Positions 8,907-18,196 are shown, counted from the stretch's first letter. The stretch is 64,000 nucleotides of DNA from Niabella sp. (GCA_017744715.1 JAGIAT010000012.1:124001-188000), one strand, 5' to 3'. Notes: a model not told the origin generated them from the sequence alone. A program made the numbers and translations.

Positions 8907-10250
8907 ATGTTGTTCTTGGGCATTGATATGGGAACCAGCTATTTTAAGGCCGGGCTCTTCAACACGGAAGGAGTGCTGGTGGGCTCGGGCAGGGTAGCTG
9001 TTCCCAGGCGCAGCGAGGGGCTGGAGGTAACATTGGATACCGGCCGGTTCTGGCAATCTCTGCAGCAATGCATCCATATGGCTTTTAAAGAAGCAAAGGC
9101 CGACCAGGGGGCCTTAACGGCAATGGCCTATTCCTCCCAGGCCAATACGTTTATACTGGCGGATATAAAAGGGCAGCCCCTGACACCGCTGATACTCTGG
9201 ACGGATGAACGGGCTCCGGAAGACCCGGCGCTTGCCGCATTTGCAGCAAAAGCGCAATGGATGCAAACAACCGGTATCGGTATCCCCTTCGGCGCCGGTT
9301 TTTGCATCAGCAAAGTTAAATGGTTTCAGGAGCAGGAGCCGGACCTGTGGCAGCAAACAGCGGCCGTTTTAACCTTACCGGATTACGTTACATGTTGTCT
9401 TACAGGAGCGCGGCTGTTGGATACAAGCACGGCGTCGTTGCTGGGCCTGATGGATGTGGAAAAACAAATATGGTGGCCGCATGCCCTTGAAGTATCGGGT
9501 ATCAGCAATGCGCAGCTTTCACCGTTGTGCGCAATCGGTACGGATAGCGGCCGGCTAAAGCCGGGAAACCCCCTGGGGCTTCCCGCAGGTGTTCGGCTAT
9601 TTGCAGGAGGGCTGGATCATCATATGGCGGCAGTGGGAGTGGGGATCGGTGCAAAAGCAACGCTCAGCGAATCGACCGGAACGGTGATTGCCGCGGTCTT
9701 ATACAGCCATAATAAAAAACGCTTAAAAGATGTTTGTATGGCACCGGCGCTGGAGCCGGGGGCCTATTTTAAAATGAGCTTCGACCGGAACGGGGCCGGC
9801 GCACTGGAATGGTACCGGAAAACCTATGCCATGGAATATACGATGGAGGCCCTGCTCGAAATGGCGGCAACGGTTGCTGCCGGATGTGATGGGTTGGTGG
9901 CCCTGCCCTGTGCACATATGTATGCCGGCAAGAGCGGGTTCTTACATCAGCAGGACCGGTTTCATCACGGCCATTATATACGGGCCATTATGGAATCGAC
10001 CGCCGTAAGTTTAAAACAACTGATCAGCCGGGTAGATACAGAACAGGAAAGTTATGCCGTGTTTTCTACAGGCGGGGGCGCTAAAAGTGCATTATGGGGC
10101 CGTATTAAGGAAGCGGTGATCCGGCGCAGTTTTTATCGGAATAAAAATAATGAAGCAGCCTGCAGAGGGGCTGCAATGGTAGCCGCTGCAGGAGCCGGTG
10201 TTTTTGCTACCGTTTTTGAGGCGCAGCAATCCTGGTTACCAGGCGAATGA
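8907..10250 (+). CDS. FGGY-family carbohydrate kinase
   Basis: 447 residues, a little shorter than the usual 480-520. The N-terminal ATPase motif is LGIDMGTSYFKAGLFN. The catalytic-base block is FAGGLDHHMAAVGVG near residue 235, followed by SESTGTVIAAV. The C-terminal ATP-binding block is AVFSTGGGAKSALWGRIKE near 385. FGGY kinases phosphorylate ketoses, polyols or aldonates. Its place at the centre of the operon suggests phosphorylation of an intermediate made by the flanking oxidoreductases. Whether the NagA/NagB-like enzymes act before or after this step cannot be told. Confidence 0.88.
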   Translation: MLFLGIDMGTSYFKAGLFNTEGVLVGSGRVAVPRRSEGLEVTLDTGRFWQSLQQCIHMAFKEAKADQGALTAMAYSSQANTFILADIKGQPLTPLILWTDERAPEDPALAAFAAKAQWMQTTGIGIPFGAGFCISKVKWFQEQEPDLWQQTAAVLTLPDYVTCCLTGARLLDTSTASLLGLMDVEKQIWWPHALEVSGISNAQLSPLCAIGTDSGRLKPGNPLGLPAGVRLFAGGLDHHMAAVGVGIGAKATLSESTGTVIAAVLYSHNKKRLKDVCMAPALEPGAYFKMSFDRNGAGALEWYRKTYAMEYTMEALLEMAATVAAGCDGLVALPCAHMYAGKSGFLHQQDRFHHGHYIRAIMESTAVSLKQLISRVDTEQESYAVFSTGGGAKSALWGRIKEAVIRRSFYRNKNNEAACRGAAMVAAAGAGVFATVFEAQQSWLPGE

Positions 10251-10265
10251 AGTATCTTTCAAAAA

Positions 10266-11222
10266 ATGAGAAAACGAAAATTAGGCAGCACCGGTATTGA
10301 AGTTTCCGAAATGGCTTTCGGAACGGTAGCCCTGGGGCTTCCCTATGGGCTGGGCATTGAGCATGAGTCGCAATTGCTTCCGGAAGACCAGGCCATCCAA
10401 TTGCTGCAGACAGCGCTGGACCAGGGCGTGAATTTTTTTGATACAGCCCGTCAGTATGGAAAAAGTGAAGCATTGCTGGGACGTGCATTCCGGCAACGGC
10501 GGCAGGAAGTGATCATTGCAACAAAATGCGCACATCTCCGGCAGGGAGGCCATACGTTGCCGGCAGAGAAAGAGCTGGCCGCAGCCATTGAGCGATCGCT
10601 TGGAGAAAGCCTGGATGCCTTGCAAACCGGTTATGTAGACCTTCTGATGCTGCATGACGGTGATGAAGAAATGATCCGGCATAACGGCATTAAAAAAATA
10701 TTTGAGCGGTATAAAAAAGAAGGGGTCATCCGGGCTACCGGTGTTTCTACCTACACGCCCCGGGAAACAAAGGCGGTAATGGATAGCGGGGCATGGGATG
10801 TGGTGCAGGTGCCCTTTAACCTGATGGATCAGCGCCAGGCAGTATTGTTTGAAGAACTGGAGCAACAGGGTATGGGCATCGTGATCCGTTCTGTACTGCT
10901 AAAAGGATTGCTGAGCGAAAGAGCAGAGGCCTTGCATCCCGCATTAACGGAGGTAGCGCGGCATATTGCAGCCTATGCCCCGCTGGTAAACGCCTCCGGA
11001 TTGCGCTTGCCGCAACTGGCAACTAAATTTGTATTGTCGTTTCCGCAGGTGTCTTCTGTGCTGGTGGGCATCGACCGGATGGAATACCTGCGCGAAGCGC
11101 TGGATACCGTTGCGGGAAAGGCCCTGGAACCGGAATTTTTTGAGCAGGCACGAAACGCGGCCTTTAAAGATCCCGACTTTTTAAACCTGCATAACTGGAG
11201 TGTGCAGGGGTGGTTAAAATAA
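10266..11222 (+). CDS. Aldo/keto reductase (second)
   Basis: 318 residues. AKR motifs: RKLGSTGIEVSEMAFGT at the N terminus, NFFDTARQYGKSEALLG with catalytic Asp and Tyr, VIIATKCAH with Lys, and DLLMLHDGD with His near residue 125. It is a different subgroup from the AKR at 2802 (longer, with an extended N-terminal beta hairpin), closer to the L-galactose/D-threo-aldose dehydrogenase type. It starts 15 bp after the kinase. The C-terminal ...PDFLNLHNWSVQGWLK is unusual. Likely role: NAD(P)-dependent redox of a sugar or sugar lactone. Confidence 0.86.
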   Translation: MRKRKLGSTGIEVSEMAFGTVALGLPYGLGIEHESQLLPEDQAIQLLQTALDQGVNFFDTARQYGKSEALLGRAFRQRRQEVIIATKCAHLRQGGHTLPAEKELAAAIERSLGESLDALQTGYVDLLMLHDGDEEMIRHNGIKKIFERYKKEGVIRATGVSTYTPRETKAVMDSGAWDVVQVPFNLMDQRQAVLFEELEQQGMGIVIRSVLLKGLLSERAEALHPALTEVARHIAAYAPLVNASGLRLPQLATKFVLSFPQVSSVLVGIDRMEYLREALDTVAGKALEPEFFEQARNAAFKDPDFLNLHNWSVQGWLK

Positions 11223-11232
11223 AAATAAAGCG

Positions 11233-12159
11233 ATGATTAAATTAGGCATGATCGGAATGAGCGAGGGCAATGCGCACCCGTATTCCTGGTCCGCAATTGT
11301 GAACGGCCGGTTCGACGCAAACGAAATTACAAAGATCGGCTATCCGGCGGTGGCGGCCTATCTGCAGGCGAATAAAGAAACACTGGGGCTTCCGAAGGCG
11401 CGTGTTACACATGTATGGGCACAGGAGCGCGCAATAGCCAACAGCATTGCACAGGCCACCGGTATTGCACATATCTCCGATTCGCTGGAAGCAATGGCCG
11501 CAGAAGTGGATGCGGTGCTGCTTTGCCGGGATGATCCGGAAAACCATGTGGCAATGGCCCGCCCATTCCTGGAAGCGGGAGTACCCCTCTTTATTGATAA
11601 ACCACTGGCGGCTACAAAGGCCGACCTGGATTGGTTTGCAGCGGAAGCGGAGAAAGGCCGTTTCTTTATGTCCTGTTCTTCGATGCGCTATGCCGGCGAA
11701 TGCCGTGCGGTTCGGCAGGATCTTCCCAACCTGGGGCCTTTGCAGCTGATAACCGCGGTTGGTAAAAAAGACTGGATCAAATACGGGGTGCATATGCTGG
11801 AGGCGGTTTTTGCCATCGTGGGTAACTGCCGCGTGGTTTCGGTTATCAATACCGGCGACGCCGGAAAAGAAATTGTGACGCTTGAATTTGAAGACGGGCT
11901 TAAAGCCACCCTCCATTTATTTATGGATATTGCGGGTACCTTCCAGGTATCTGTATTTGGAAAAAACGCCTGGCGCATGGCCGATATAAAAAACTCTTAT
12001 GCCATGTTCCGCGATAATATTATTGAATTTATCCGGTCGGTTGAAGAGGGAACACCGCGGATTGCATTTGAAGAAACGCGGCGGATCATGCAGGTGCTGA
12101 TCGCTGCACAGGAAAGCCGGGAAGCGGATGGTAACAAAATAATGATGGATCAATTATGA
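11233..12159 (+). CDS. Gfo/Idh/MocA-family oxidoreductase
   Basis: 308 residues, cytoplasmic. The Rossmann entry is IKLGMIGMSEGNAHPYS, a variant of GxGxxG. The cofactor/substrate motif is PLFIDKPLAAT near residue 118, i.e. DKP instead of the usual EKP, so the Lys is kept. The C-terminal half is the alpha/beta substrate domain. Members oxidise a sugar or inositol hydroxyl using tightly held NAD(P). The coding end overlaps the next SDR start by 4 bp (ATGA), indicating translational coupling. The shortened nucleotide-binding turn suggests a divergent subgroup. Confidence 0.82.
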   Translation: MIKLGMIGMSEGNAHPYSWSAIVNGRFDANEITKIGYPAVAAYLQANKETLGLPKARVTHVWAQERAIANSIAQATGIAHISDSLEAMAAEVDAVLLCRDDPENHVAMARPFLEAGVPLFIDKPLAATKADLDWFAAEAEKGRFFMSCSSMRYAGECRAVRQDLPNLGPLQLITAVGKKDWIKYGVHMLEAVFAIVGNCRVVSVINTGDAGKEIVTLEFEDGLKATLHLFMDIAGTFQVSVFGKNAWRMADIKNSYAMFRDNIIEFIRSVEEGTPRIAFEETRRIMQVLIAAQESREADGNKIMMDQL

Positions 12160-12935
12160 ATGTAAAAGACCTGTTGAGTTTAAAAGGAAAGATCATCCTT
12201 GTTACCGGTGGGGCCGGTAATTATGGTAAATGCATCGTAGAAGGCATGGCGGAAGCCGATGGAACGGTGATCACTGCTTCCCGTAACCTGGAGGCCAATC
12301 ATACGTTTGTGCATGCGCTTAGGGAACGGGGACTGGATGTACATGCCCTGCAGCTGGACCAGGGGGATGCGGTATCGGTCAGGGAACTGAAAGCAGCCAT
12401 TGAAAAGCAGTTCGGAGCCCTGCATGTTTTTGTGAACAATGCGGTGGCCCGCCCTATGGCAACCTATGATGCACCTATGGAGGATTTTGCCGAATCCATG
12501 CGGGTGAACGCAACCGGGATGGTTGACCTGATGCGGGAGCTGACGGAGCTGATGATCCGGAGTGGGGGTGGCAGCATCATTAACATCGCTTCCATGATGG
12601 GCATGTTTGGCCCGGATCTTTCCAATTACGAAGGTACTACCATGACACAGAGCCCGCCTCCCGATTATTATTTTCACAATGCGGGGCTAATCAATCTTAC
12701 CCGTTACTGGGCACGTATGATGCGTGGAAAGAATGTGCGCGTAAACTGTGTAAGCCCCGGTGGTTTGTTCAATAACCAACCAGAGCGGTTTCTTGAAAAT
12801 TATACAAAAAAAGTACCTTTAGGGCGGATGGCTAACCCCGATGATATAAAAGGCCTGATGGTGTTGCTGGCTTCAGAGGCCGGGGCATATATCAATGGTG
12901 AAAATATTCTGATGGACGGCGGTTTGAACGCATAA
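12156..12935 (+). CDS. SDR-family oxidoreductase with altered catalytic Lys
   Basis: 259 residues. The cofactor turn is VTGGAGNYGK near residue 18, NNA is intact in VFVNNAVARP, and Ser lies in NIASMMGMFG. At the active site the family pattern YxxxK reads YYFHN, so the lysine position is Asn, while the following AGLINLTR is normal. Loss of this Lys normally cripples proton relay, so the protein may be a specialised or weak enzyme, or may use a different residue. The PxGR-like and MDGG C-terminal motifs are kept. It is coupled to the Gfo/Idh gene by a 4-bp overlap. Confidence 0.83.
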   Translation: MNVKDLLSLKGKIILVTGGAGNYGKCIVEGMAEADGTVITASRNLEANHTFVHALRERGLDVHALQLDQGDAVSVRELKAAIEKQFGALHVFVNNAVARPMATYDAPMEDFAESMRVNATGMVDLMRELTELMIRSGGGSIINIASMMGMFGPDLSNYEGTTMTQSPPPDYYFHNAGLINLTRYWARMMRGKNVRVNCVSPGGLFNNQPERFLENYTKKVPLGRMANPDDIKGLMVLLASEAGAYINGENILMDGGLNA

Positions 12936-12945
12936 AAATATTACA

Positions 12946-14316
12946 ATGGCAATACAATCGATCAACCCCTTAAACGGGAAACGGATTCAAACATACAAAG
13001 AGGAAACGGCAAAAACAGTAGGCGGGAAAATTGAAGCCGGGCATAAAGCATGGCTGAAATGGCGGGGTACCTCATTTGAAGAGCGCGGACGTTTGCTGTT
13101 GAAAACGGCCGCGGTATTACAGCAGCAAAAACACGACCTGGCGGTATTGATGGCCCGGGAAATGGGCAAGCCGTTAAAGGATGGAGTCGCTGAGATCGAA
13201 AAATGCGCATCGGTATGCACCTACTATGCGGAAAAAGGCGCTGCTTTTTTAAAAGACGAGAAGATAAAAACAGAAGCCCGGAACAGCTTTGTTACCTTTC
13301 AGCCCATTGGAGTGGTACTGGCGGTAATGCCCTGGAATTTTCCATACTGGCAATGTTTTCGCTTTATTGCACCTGTGTTAATGGCCGGTAACACCGGGCT
13401 GTTGAAACACGCATCAAATGTGCCCGGTTGCGCGCTGTCTATAGAACAGGTGCTTTTAAAGGCCGGTTTTCCTAAAGGCGTTTTTCAAACGCTTCTGGTA
13501 GGCAGTAAGGCCGTAAAAACGATCATTGAACATCCGCTGGTTAAAGCTGTTACCTTAACCGGTAGTACGGAAGCAGGCCGGCAGGTGGCCGCACAGGCCG
13601 GCAGTCAGATAAAGAAAACAGTGCTGGAACTGGGCGGTAGTGATCCGTATGTGATCCTGGAAGATGCTGACCTGGAGCTGGCGGCTACGGTTTGTGCCCA
13701 GAGCCGGCTGATCAATAATGGTCAGAGCTGTATAGCGGCAAAACGATTTATAGTAGTAAAGCAGGTGGAACGGGAATTTGTGCGCCTGTTTAAGGAAAAA
13801 ATGAGTCATAAGCAGCTGGGTGATCCACTGGATGCGGCTACCAGCCTGGGACCCATGTCCCGTGCAGATCTCCGCGATGAGCTGCATCAGCAGGTATTGA
13901 AAAATATAGCGGAGGGCGCCGTTTGCATCCTGGGAGGAACGATTCCTGCATTTAAGGGCAGGCACGCATTTTATACCCCCACTATTTTAACAAATGTAAA
14001 AAAAGGCATGACCGGTTACAAAGATGAACTCTTTGGCCCGGTAGCCTGTGTAATAACCGCACGCAACGAAGCACATGCCATAGAAATAGCAAATGATACC
14101 AACTTTGGACTTGGTGCTGCCGTATTTACCCGGGATGTAAAAAAGGGCGAACGCATTGCCCGGGAACAATTGCAGGCCGGGGCCTGCTTTGTAAATACCC
14201 TGGTTAAATCGGATCCACGCGTACCTTTCGGTGGCATTAATCAATCAGGTTACGGACGGGAGCTGGGCAGCTTCGGGATCCGGGAGTTTGTGAATATAAA
14301 AACGGTGTGGCGGTAA
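12946..14316 (+). CDS. NAD(P)-dependent aldehyde dehydrogenase (succinate-semialdehyde dehydrogenase-like)
   Basis: 456 residues. ALDH signatures: PWNFPYWQCFRFIAPVLMAGN (cofactor site, near 130), TGSTEAGR, LELGGSDPYVILEDADL with catalytic Glu near 228, NNGQSCIAAKRF with catalytic Cys near 262, and EELFGP-like KDELFGPVA. The length and NPLNGKRI start resemble the short GabD/Sad group. It is the last gene of the operon, 10 bp after the SDR. With the GabT-like aminotransferase upstream it could clear an aldehyde made by transamination, or oxidise a C2-C4 aldehyde produced by sugar cleavage. Confidence 0.9.
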   Translation: MAIQSINPLNGKRIQTYKEETAKTVGGKIEAGHKAWLKWRGTSFEERGRLLLKTAAVLQQQKHDLAVLMAREMGKPLKDGVAEIEKCASVCTYYAEKGAAFLKDEKIKTEARNSFVTFQPIGVVLAVMPWNFPYWQCFRFIAPVLMAGNTGLLKHASNVPGCALSIEQVLLKAGFPKGVFQTLLVGSKAVKTIIEHPLVKAVTLTGSTEAGRQVAAQAGSQIKKTVLELGGSDPYVILEDADLELAATVCAQSRLINNGQSCIAAKRFIVVKQVEREFVRLFKEKMSHKQLGDPLDAATSLGPMSRADLRDELHQQVLKNIAEGAVCILGGTIPAFKGRHAFYTPTILTNVKKGMTGYKDELFGPVACVITARNEAHAIEIANDTNFGLGAAVFTRDVKKGERIAREQLQAGACFVNTLVKSDPRVPFGGINQSGYGRELGSFGIREFVNIKTVWR

Positions 14317-14397
14317 ATGGCCCTGATATCGCCAGGTATTGTTTAAAACAAAGCACTGTGCTAAATAGCAACGATCCTGTCCTGTGCAGGTTTACGG

Positions 14398-14500
14398 GCT
14401 GATAACGATGGGAAGGCGAAGGAGCAATTAAATCGGGTGCGTGATGCCGGTAGTTCCTGCCGCAACTGCTGTGTGCTACTGGGAACGGGTGGCTGGCAAC
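14398..14500 (+). ncRNA. Possible degenerate cobalamin-riboswitch-like element
   Basis: In order, the segment contains ATAACGATGGG, AAATCGGGTG, ATGCCGG, TGCCGCAACTG (14458-14468) and GCTACTGGGAA (14475-14485). These resemble the conserved cobalamin-riboswitch core blocks (GGGAA..GGTG..AATCC..CCCGCAACTG..GCCACTG..GGAAGG). Several blocks are shortened or mismatched, and I could not draw a full P1-P6 fold by eye. The downstream 700 bp contain no cobalamin transport or synthesis gene. It may be a relic, a distant variant, or coincidence. Confidence 0.25.
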
Positions 14501-14949
14501 CCCGGGCTTTTATAGGATACCGGACTGCCGATGTTACATGATCTGTTGGCCGTCGATACGGGTGCTGTGCGCGGCGCAGTCGGTACAGTAACGATCGGCT
14601 CTTTTGTTGCCGGCTGGTATCCGCGCGGTGTTTTACTGCATGTTGCGTTTTATACGATCGCTGTCCTGGATCTGCAGGCAGTTATAAAGATATGCTTCAG
14701 TAAAAAATGTATAATACTTAAACGCCGGTACTGCTATGCGGTATTGTTGGTGCTTTGCCTGGTGATGCTTAATACACGCGTTCAATACAGCTTCAATCCG
14801 CAATTTGAAAAGTATCCTGATGCCGGACGGCGGCTTGTTTAAAAGCGACTTTGTGATCTCAATAAGAGCCCTGCACTTCTGTGTTGAAAAGCGGTAGTGG
14901 CGGCCGGATAAGTGGTTTCCTGTATCCACATTTTAATAAGGTAAGATTT

Positions 14950-14984
14950 GCTGAAAGCAGGAGCGGCCGGCTGCTGCTTTCAGC
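14950..14984. other. Perfect 11-bp inverted repeat (hairpin)
   Basis: GCTGAAAGCAG pairs with CTGCTTTCAGC across a 13-base GC-rich loop. No T-run follows on either strand, so it is not a typical intrinsic terminator. It could still act as an mRNA 3' stabiliser for the sugar operon or a leader hairpin for the next one. Confidence 0.6.
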
Positions 14985-15197
14985 ATGATCAAAATGCGTG
15001 CAATGCCCGTGTATGCTAGAATGCAGCCGCGGGACTAATACTTTTTAATTGAATTTTAGTAGTATTTTTTACTATCAATCTTGACGAAATTTTAAGAAAT
15101 AATTTTCTTTTATTTTTAAAAATATTCGATTGCGTAACTGCTTCTGCTGCTTAGAAGTATAGGGAGAGCATTAGTCAAAATGTAAATTAACTCAAAT

Positions 15198-18176
15198 ATG
15201 CGAATTGCCTTCGGTATAAGAAATTTGATTTTCTGTCAGCTGATCATTTCCTGCTTTGTATTGATGCCATTGGTAACTAAATCCCAGACCGGCGGCCAGG
15301 GAAACGAAGATTCTTTATCGACATCGGCGCATGCAGACCAGTTTAAAGCGGCGCTTCAGAAAACAAATAGTCCGCGCCTGAACGACACCATTGGCCGGGA
15401 CATGCAGGTTCGCATCGATGGTATTTCGAAAACACCGTTTATCTCGTTACAGCAATATCTGAAGGGAAATGCACCGGGCCTGTTTGTTAAAGAAGAGAAT
15501 GGGGAACCCGGCAGCGAACAGTTTATGTTTATAAGAGGAATGTCGTCGCCGCTGTTTACGAAACAGGATGTATATGGCCTGCAGCCGGTTGTGTATCTGA
15601 ATGGCACACCCCTTACCCAGGAAAATGCGTTCAGCTATTATATCCAGCGCTACGATTTTAATAAACTGGGTTCGGGTACCAATCTGCTTGCGGCACTGGA
15701 TATAAATAACATCCGCAGTATTGAAGTACTTAAAACGCCGGCGGATATTGCAACGTTGGGCCCTCTGGCAACAAACGGCGCTATTTGGGTTACCACCAAA
15801 GTGGCACAGCCTGCTGCAAAACCCGTTATTAATTTTGATTCCTATGTAGGCATTTTAAGCGCTCCCAAAATAAAGACCGTTAATGCGGCCTATGAGAATG
15901 ATTTCCGGAAGCGCTATTACGATGCATACGCTACGCCCGAGCAGATGGCCGCTTATCCCGTTTATGTAGCCAATCAGTACGATAAGAATTATTATGGCCC
16001 TTCAAACTGGAACGCCATTTATTATACATCAAAGCCCGTTTATTATGTAGGGTTTGGTATAAACGGGGGACACGACCGGGCAAGCTATCGCTTTAATATC
16101 AGTGATACCAGGGACCGTAATTTTGATGATACCCGATTGGACCGTTATGCAGTAACCTTCGGTATGAATATGCTGCCATTGAAATGGCTGACCATTTCCA
16201 GTAATATTCATGCTGCCCGTACGGACCGCAACCGGAATAAAAGCCTGAGAGACCGGTTTGCCGAAACAAGATTTGTTCCCGATCTTACCAATCCGCTTTC
16301 GCCTAACCGGGAGGCATACCAGTTGTACCTGGATAAATACCGGACAGCTATCGACGATAATAAAAATAATGCGATTTCCGGCGATTTCTCGGCCACTGCC
16401 GATTTCCGGAACCTGCAGGTAAAAACCCAGCTATCCATCGACTATGAAGAATCGTTGAGGGATGTTTTCTGGGGAAGCGATCTTATGGATGGCAACAGTT
16501 TTATTTCTACGTATTACGGACTGGCCCAACGGACATCTGTAAAAAATACGATCCGTTATATGATCCCGCTGGTCGATAACCGGCACCAGGTACGGTTGGA
16601 AGCAGGCCAGAGCTATCTTGCAGATTTTTTTAAGTACGATTATATTTACGGGTACAACACGCCCAATGATTTTATTAAGATCAAATCCGTGCTTGTAAAC
16701 GGATCCAACTATTCGAATAACGATAACATATTTGCTTACCCGTTCAGCGATAATTTAAAGGCCCGCCTGTCTTCGTATTACGGAAGGGTCGGGTATTCCT
16801 TTAAAAATATCTTCAATATTGATGCGGTTGGCCGGTACGATGGCTATTCGAGTTTTTCACCTACAGACCGGTGGTTGCTGACCCCTGTGGTGGCAACCAG
16901 CCTTAATATGCACGAGCTGCTGCCGGGCAACGGGCTGTTCAGCACGCTTGTCCTCAGAGCTTCGTGGGGAACATTTGGCAAACTGATCCAGGACAGCCGG
17001 TTTAAATTAGGTCCGCAATACAGGGTTGACCTGGGATATTCCGATGAACCCGTAATCGGCGGCAGCGGCGGGTATTCGGGCATTTCACAACCCTACACCT
17101 TTGGCTGGATCAACCGGTATTATAACTGGCCGTTTAGCGAGAAGCTGAATATCGGGGTGGATCTGGGATGGCTGAACGATCGTGTGATGCTGACGGCAGA
17201 TTTTTACAATAACAAGGACAAGAATATGATCGTGCCCACCTCGGTGGCATCTGAAAACGGGTTTAGCTATAAATGGGTACAGGGTATGGCCGTTCAGAAC
17301 ACCGGGCTGAACCTGGGCATTACGGCAGATGTGCTGCAGCATGCACGGGGATGGAGCTGGCAGTTCTTCACCAACTTTAACTGGAATAAGAACAAATTGC
17401 TGAAACTGCCTTATGACCTTAAGGAAATCGAATACGGGGATATGAAACTGGAGATCGGAAAGTCTACAGACAGCTATTGGGTATTTGAAAACCAGGGCAT
17501 GATCCACACGGCATCTGATATACCGGCGGGCAGAACCCATACAGACGGTTCTGTATCTCCGATGACGTTTGGTGGTACCATTCCTTTTTCGGTAGGCGAC
17601 CCGCTATGGGCAGATGTAAATAACGACGGTGTTATTGATCAAAATGATAAGGTATTGAAGGGACATTTTATGCCCGTATATACCGGAGGTATCGGAAGCA
17701 CGTTGTCGTTCCGGAATTTCAATCTTGATTTTATGTTTTATTACGCCCTGGGGCAGCAACTGCTGAACCAGCTGACTTCAACAAAGCTTGACTTCATCAA
17801 TAGTGAAAACTCGAGGGATATTTCCTCGGTAAAGGAAATCACATACTGGCAGCAAACATTCAACTACAATGCCTATCCGTTATATAATCCCTGGAGCGGT
17901 GTAATCCCTTACAGAGCGGATCAGGATCTGTTCCTGGAAGACGCCGGCTTCATGAAGCTGCGGTATGCAACGCTGGGATATGACCTGGCATCCCTCGATT
18001 ACTTTAAAAAGAAAAAGATCCCCAGGATGCTTGTGTATGTTACGGGAACCAACCTGTTTACACTTACAAAATTTTCAGGGGGCGATCCGGAACAGGTCAA
18101 TTACAGGGGCGCTTATACCGGGTATACGCTTCCATTGGTTACTTCCTATTCCCTGGGCGTAAAAATAAATTTTTAA
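15198..18176 (+). CDS. SusC/RagA-type TonB-dependent transporter lacking the N-terminal Ig-like domain
   Basis: 992 residues. A signal peptide (residues 1-30, ending SQT) is followed by about 50 polar residues. The plug begins directly with FISLQQYLKGNAPGLFV and ends with NNIRSIEVLKTPADIATLGPLATNGAIWVTTK near residue 200. The barrel ends in Phe (SLGVKINF). The carboxypeptidase-regulatory-like (CNA-B type) domain that normally precedes the plug is missing, and there is no clear TonB box. The plug has TPADIATLGPLATNGAIW where most SusCs have DAASAAIYGSRGANGVI. It should form a complex with the SusD encoded 20 bp downstream and import a glycan or peptide ligand captured by the following lipoproteins. 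Confidence 0.93.
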   Translation: MRIAFGIRNLIFCQLIISCFVLMPLVTKSQTGGQGNEDSLSTSAHADQFKAALQKTNSPRLNDTIGRDMQVRIDGISKTPFISLQQYLKGNAPGLFVKEENGEPGSEQFMFIRGMSSPLFTKQDVYGLQPVVYLNGTPLTQENAFSYYIQRYDFNKLGSGTNLLAALDINNIRSIEVLKTPADIATLGPLATNGAIWVTTKVAQPAAKPVINFDSYVGILSAPKIKTVNAAYENDFRKRYYDAYATPEQMAAYPVYVANQYDKNYYGPSNWNAIYYTSKPVYYVGFGINGGHDRASYRFNISDTRDRNFDDTRLDRYAVTFGMNMLPLKWLTISSNIHAARTDRNRNKSLRDRFAETRFVPDLTNPLSPNREAYQLYLDKYRTAIDDNKNNAISGDFSATADFRNLQVKTQLSIDYEESLRDVFWGSDLMDGNSFISTYYGLAQRTSVKNTIRYMIPLVDNRHQVRLEAGQSYLADFFKYDYIYGYNTPNDFIKIKSVLVNGSNYSNNDNIFAYPFSDNLKARLSSYYGRVGYSFKNIFNIDAVGRYDGYSSFSPTDRWLLTPVVATSLNMHELLPGNGLFSTLVLRASWGTFGKLIQDSRFKLGPQYRVDLGYSDEPVIGGSGGYSGISQPYTFGWINRYYNWPFSEKLNIGVDLGWLNDRVMLTADFYNNKDKNMIVPTSVASENGFSYKWVQGMAVQNTGLNLGITADVLQHARGWSWQFFTNFNWNKNKLLKLPYDLKEIEYGDMKLEIGKSTDSYWVFENQGMIHTASDIPAGRTHTDGSVSPMTFGGTIPFSVGDPLWADVNNDGVIDQNDKVLKGHFMPVYTGGIGSTLSFRNFNLDFMFYYALGQQLLNQLTSTKLDFINSENSRDISSVKEITYWQQTFNYNAYPLYNPWSGVIPYRADQDLFLEDAGFMKLRYATLGYDLASLDYFKKKKIPRMLVYVTGTNLFTLTKFSGGDPEQVNYRGAYTGYTLPLVTSYSLGVKINF

Positions 18177-18196
18177 AAATAAAAACAGAAGCGATA

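Larger units (their letters stand above)
14317..15197. other. Long non-coding stretch between two operons
   Basis: No convincing gene is visible in these 881 bp. The first part holds a riboswitch-like segment (14398-14500) and the middle a perfect hairpin (14950-14984). From about 15035 to the SusC start the sequence is strongly AT-rich and is probably the promoter/leader of the surface-lipoprotein operon, although I find no exact TAnnTTTG box. Open frames of 98-103 codons on each strand around 14531-14929 show no family motif. They have no plausible start context and look like chance or a decayed gene. Confidence 0.6.

Noticed and set aside
14531-14842. 103-codon plus-strand frame with hydrophobic segments
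   Set aside because: No motif, no start context and overlaps a minus-strand frame of similar quality. Treated as non-coding or decayed.
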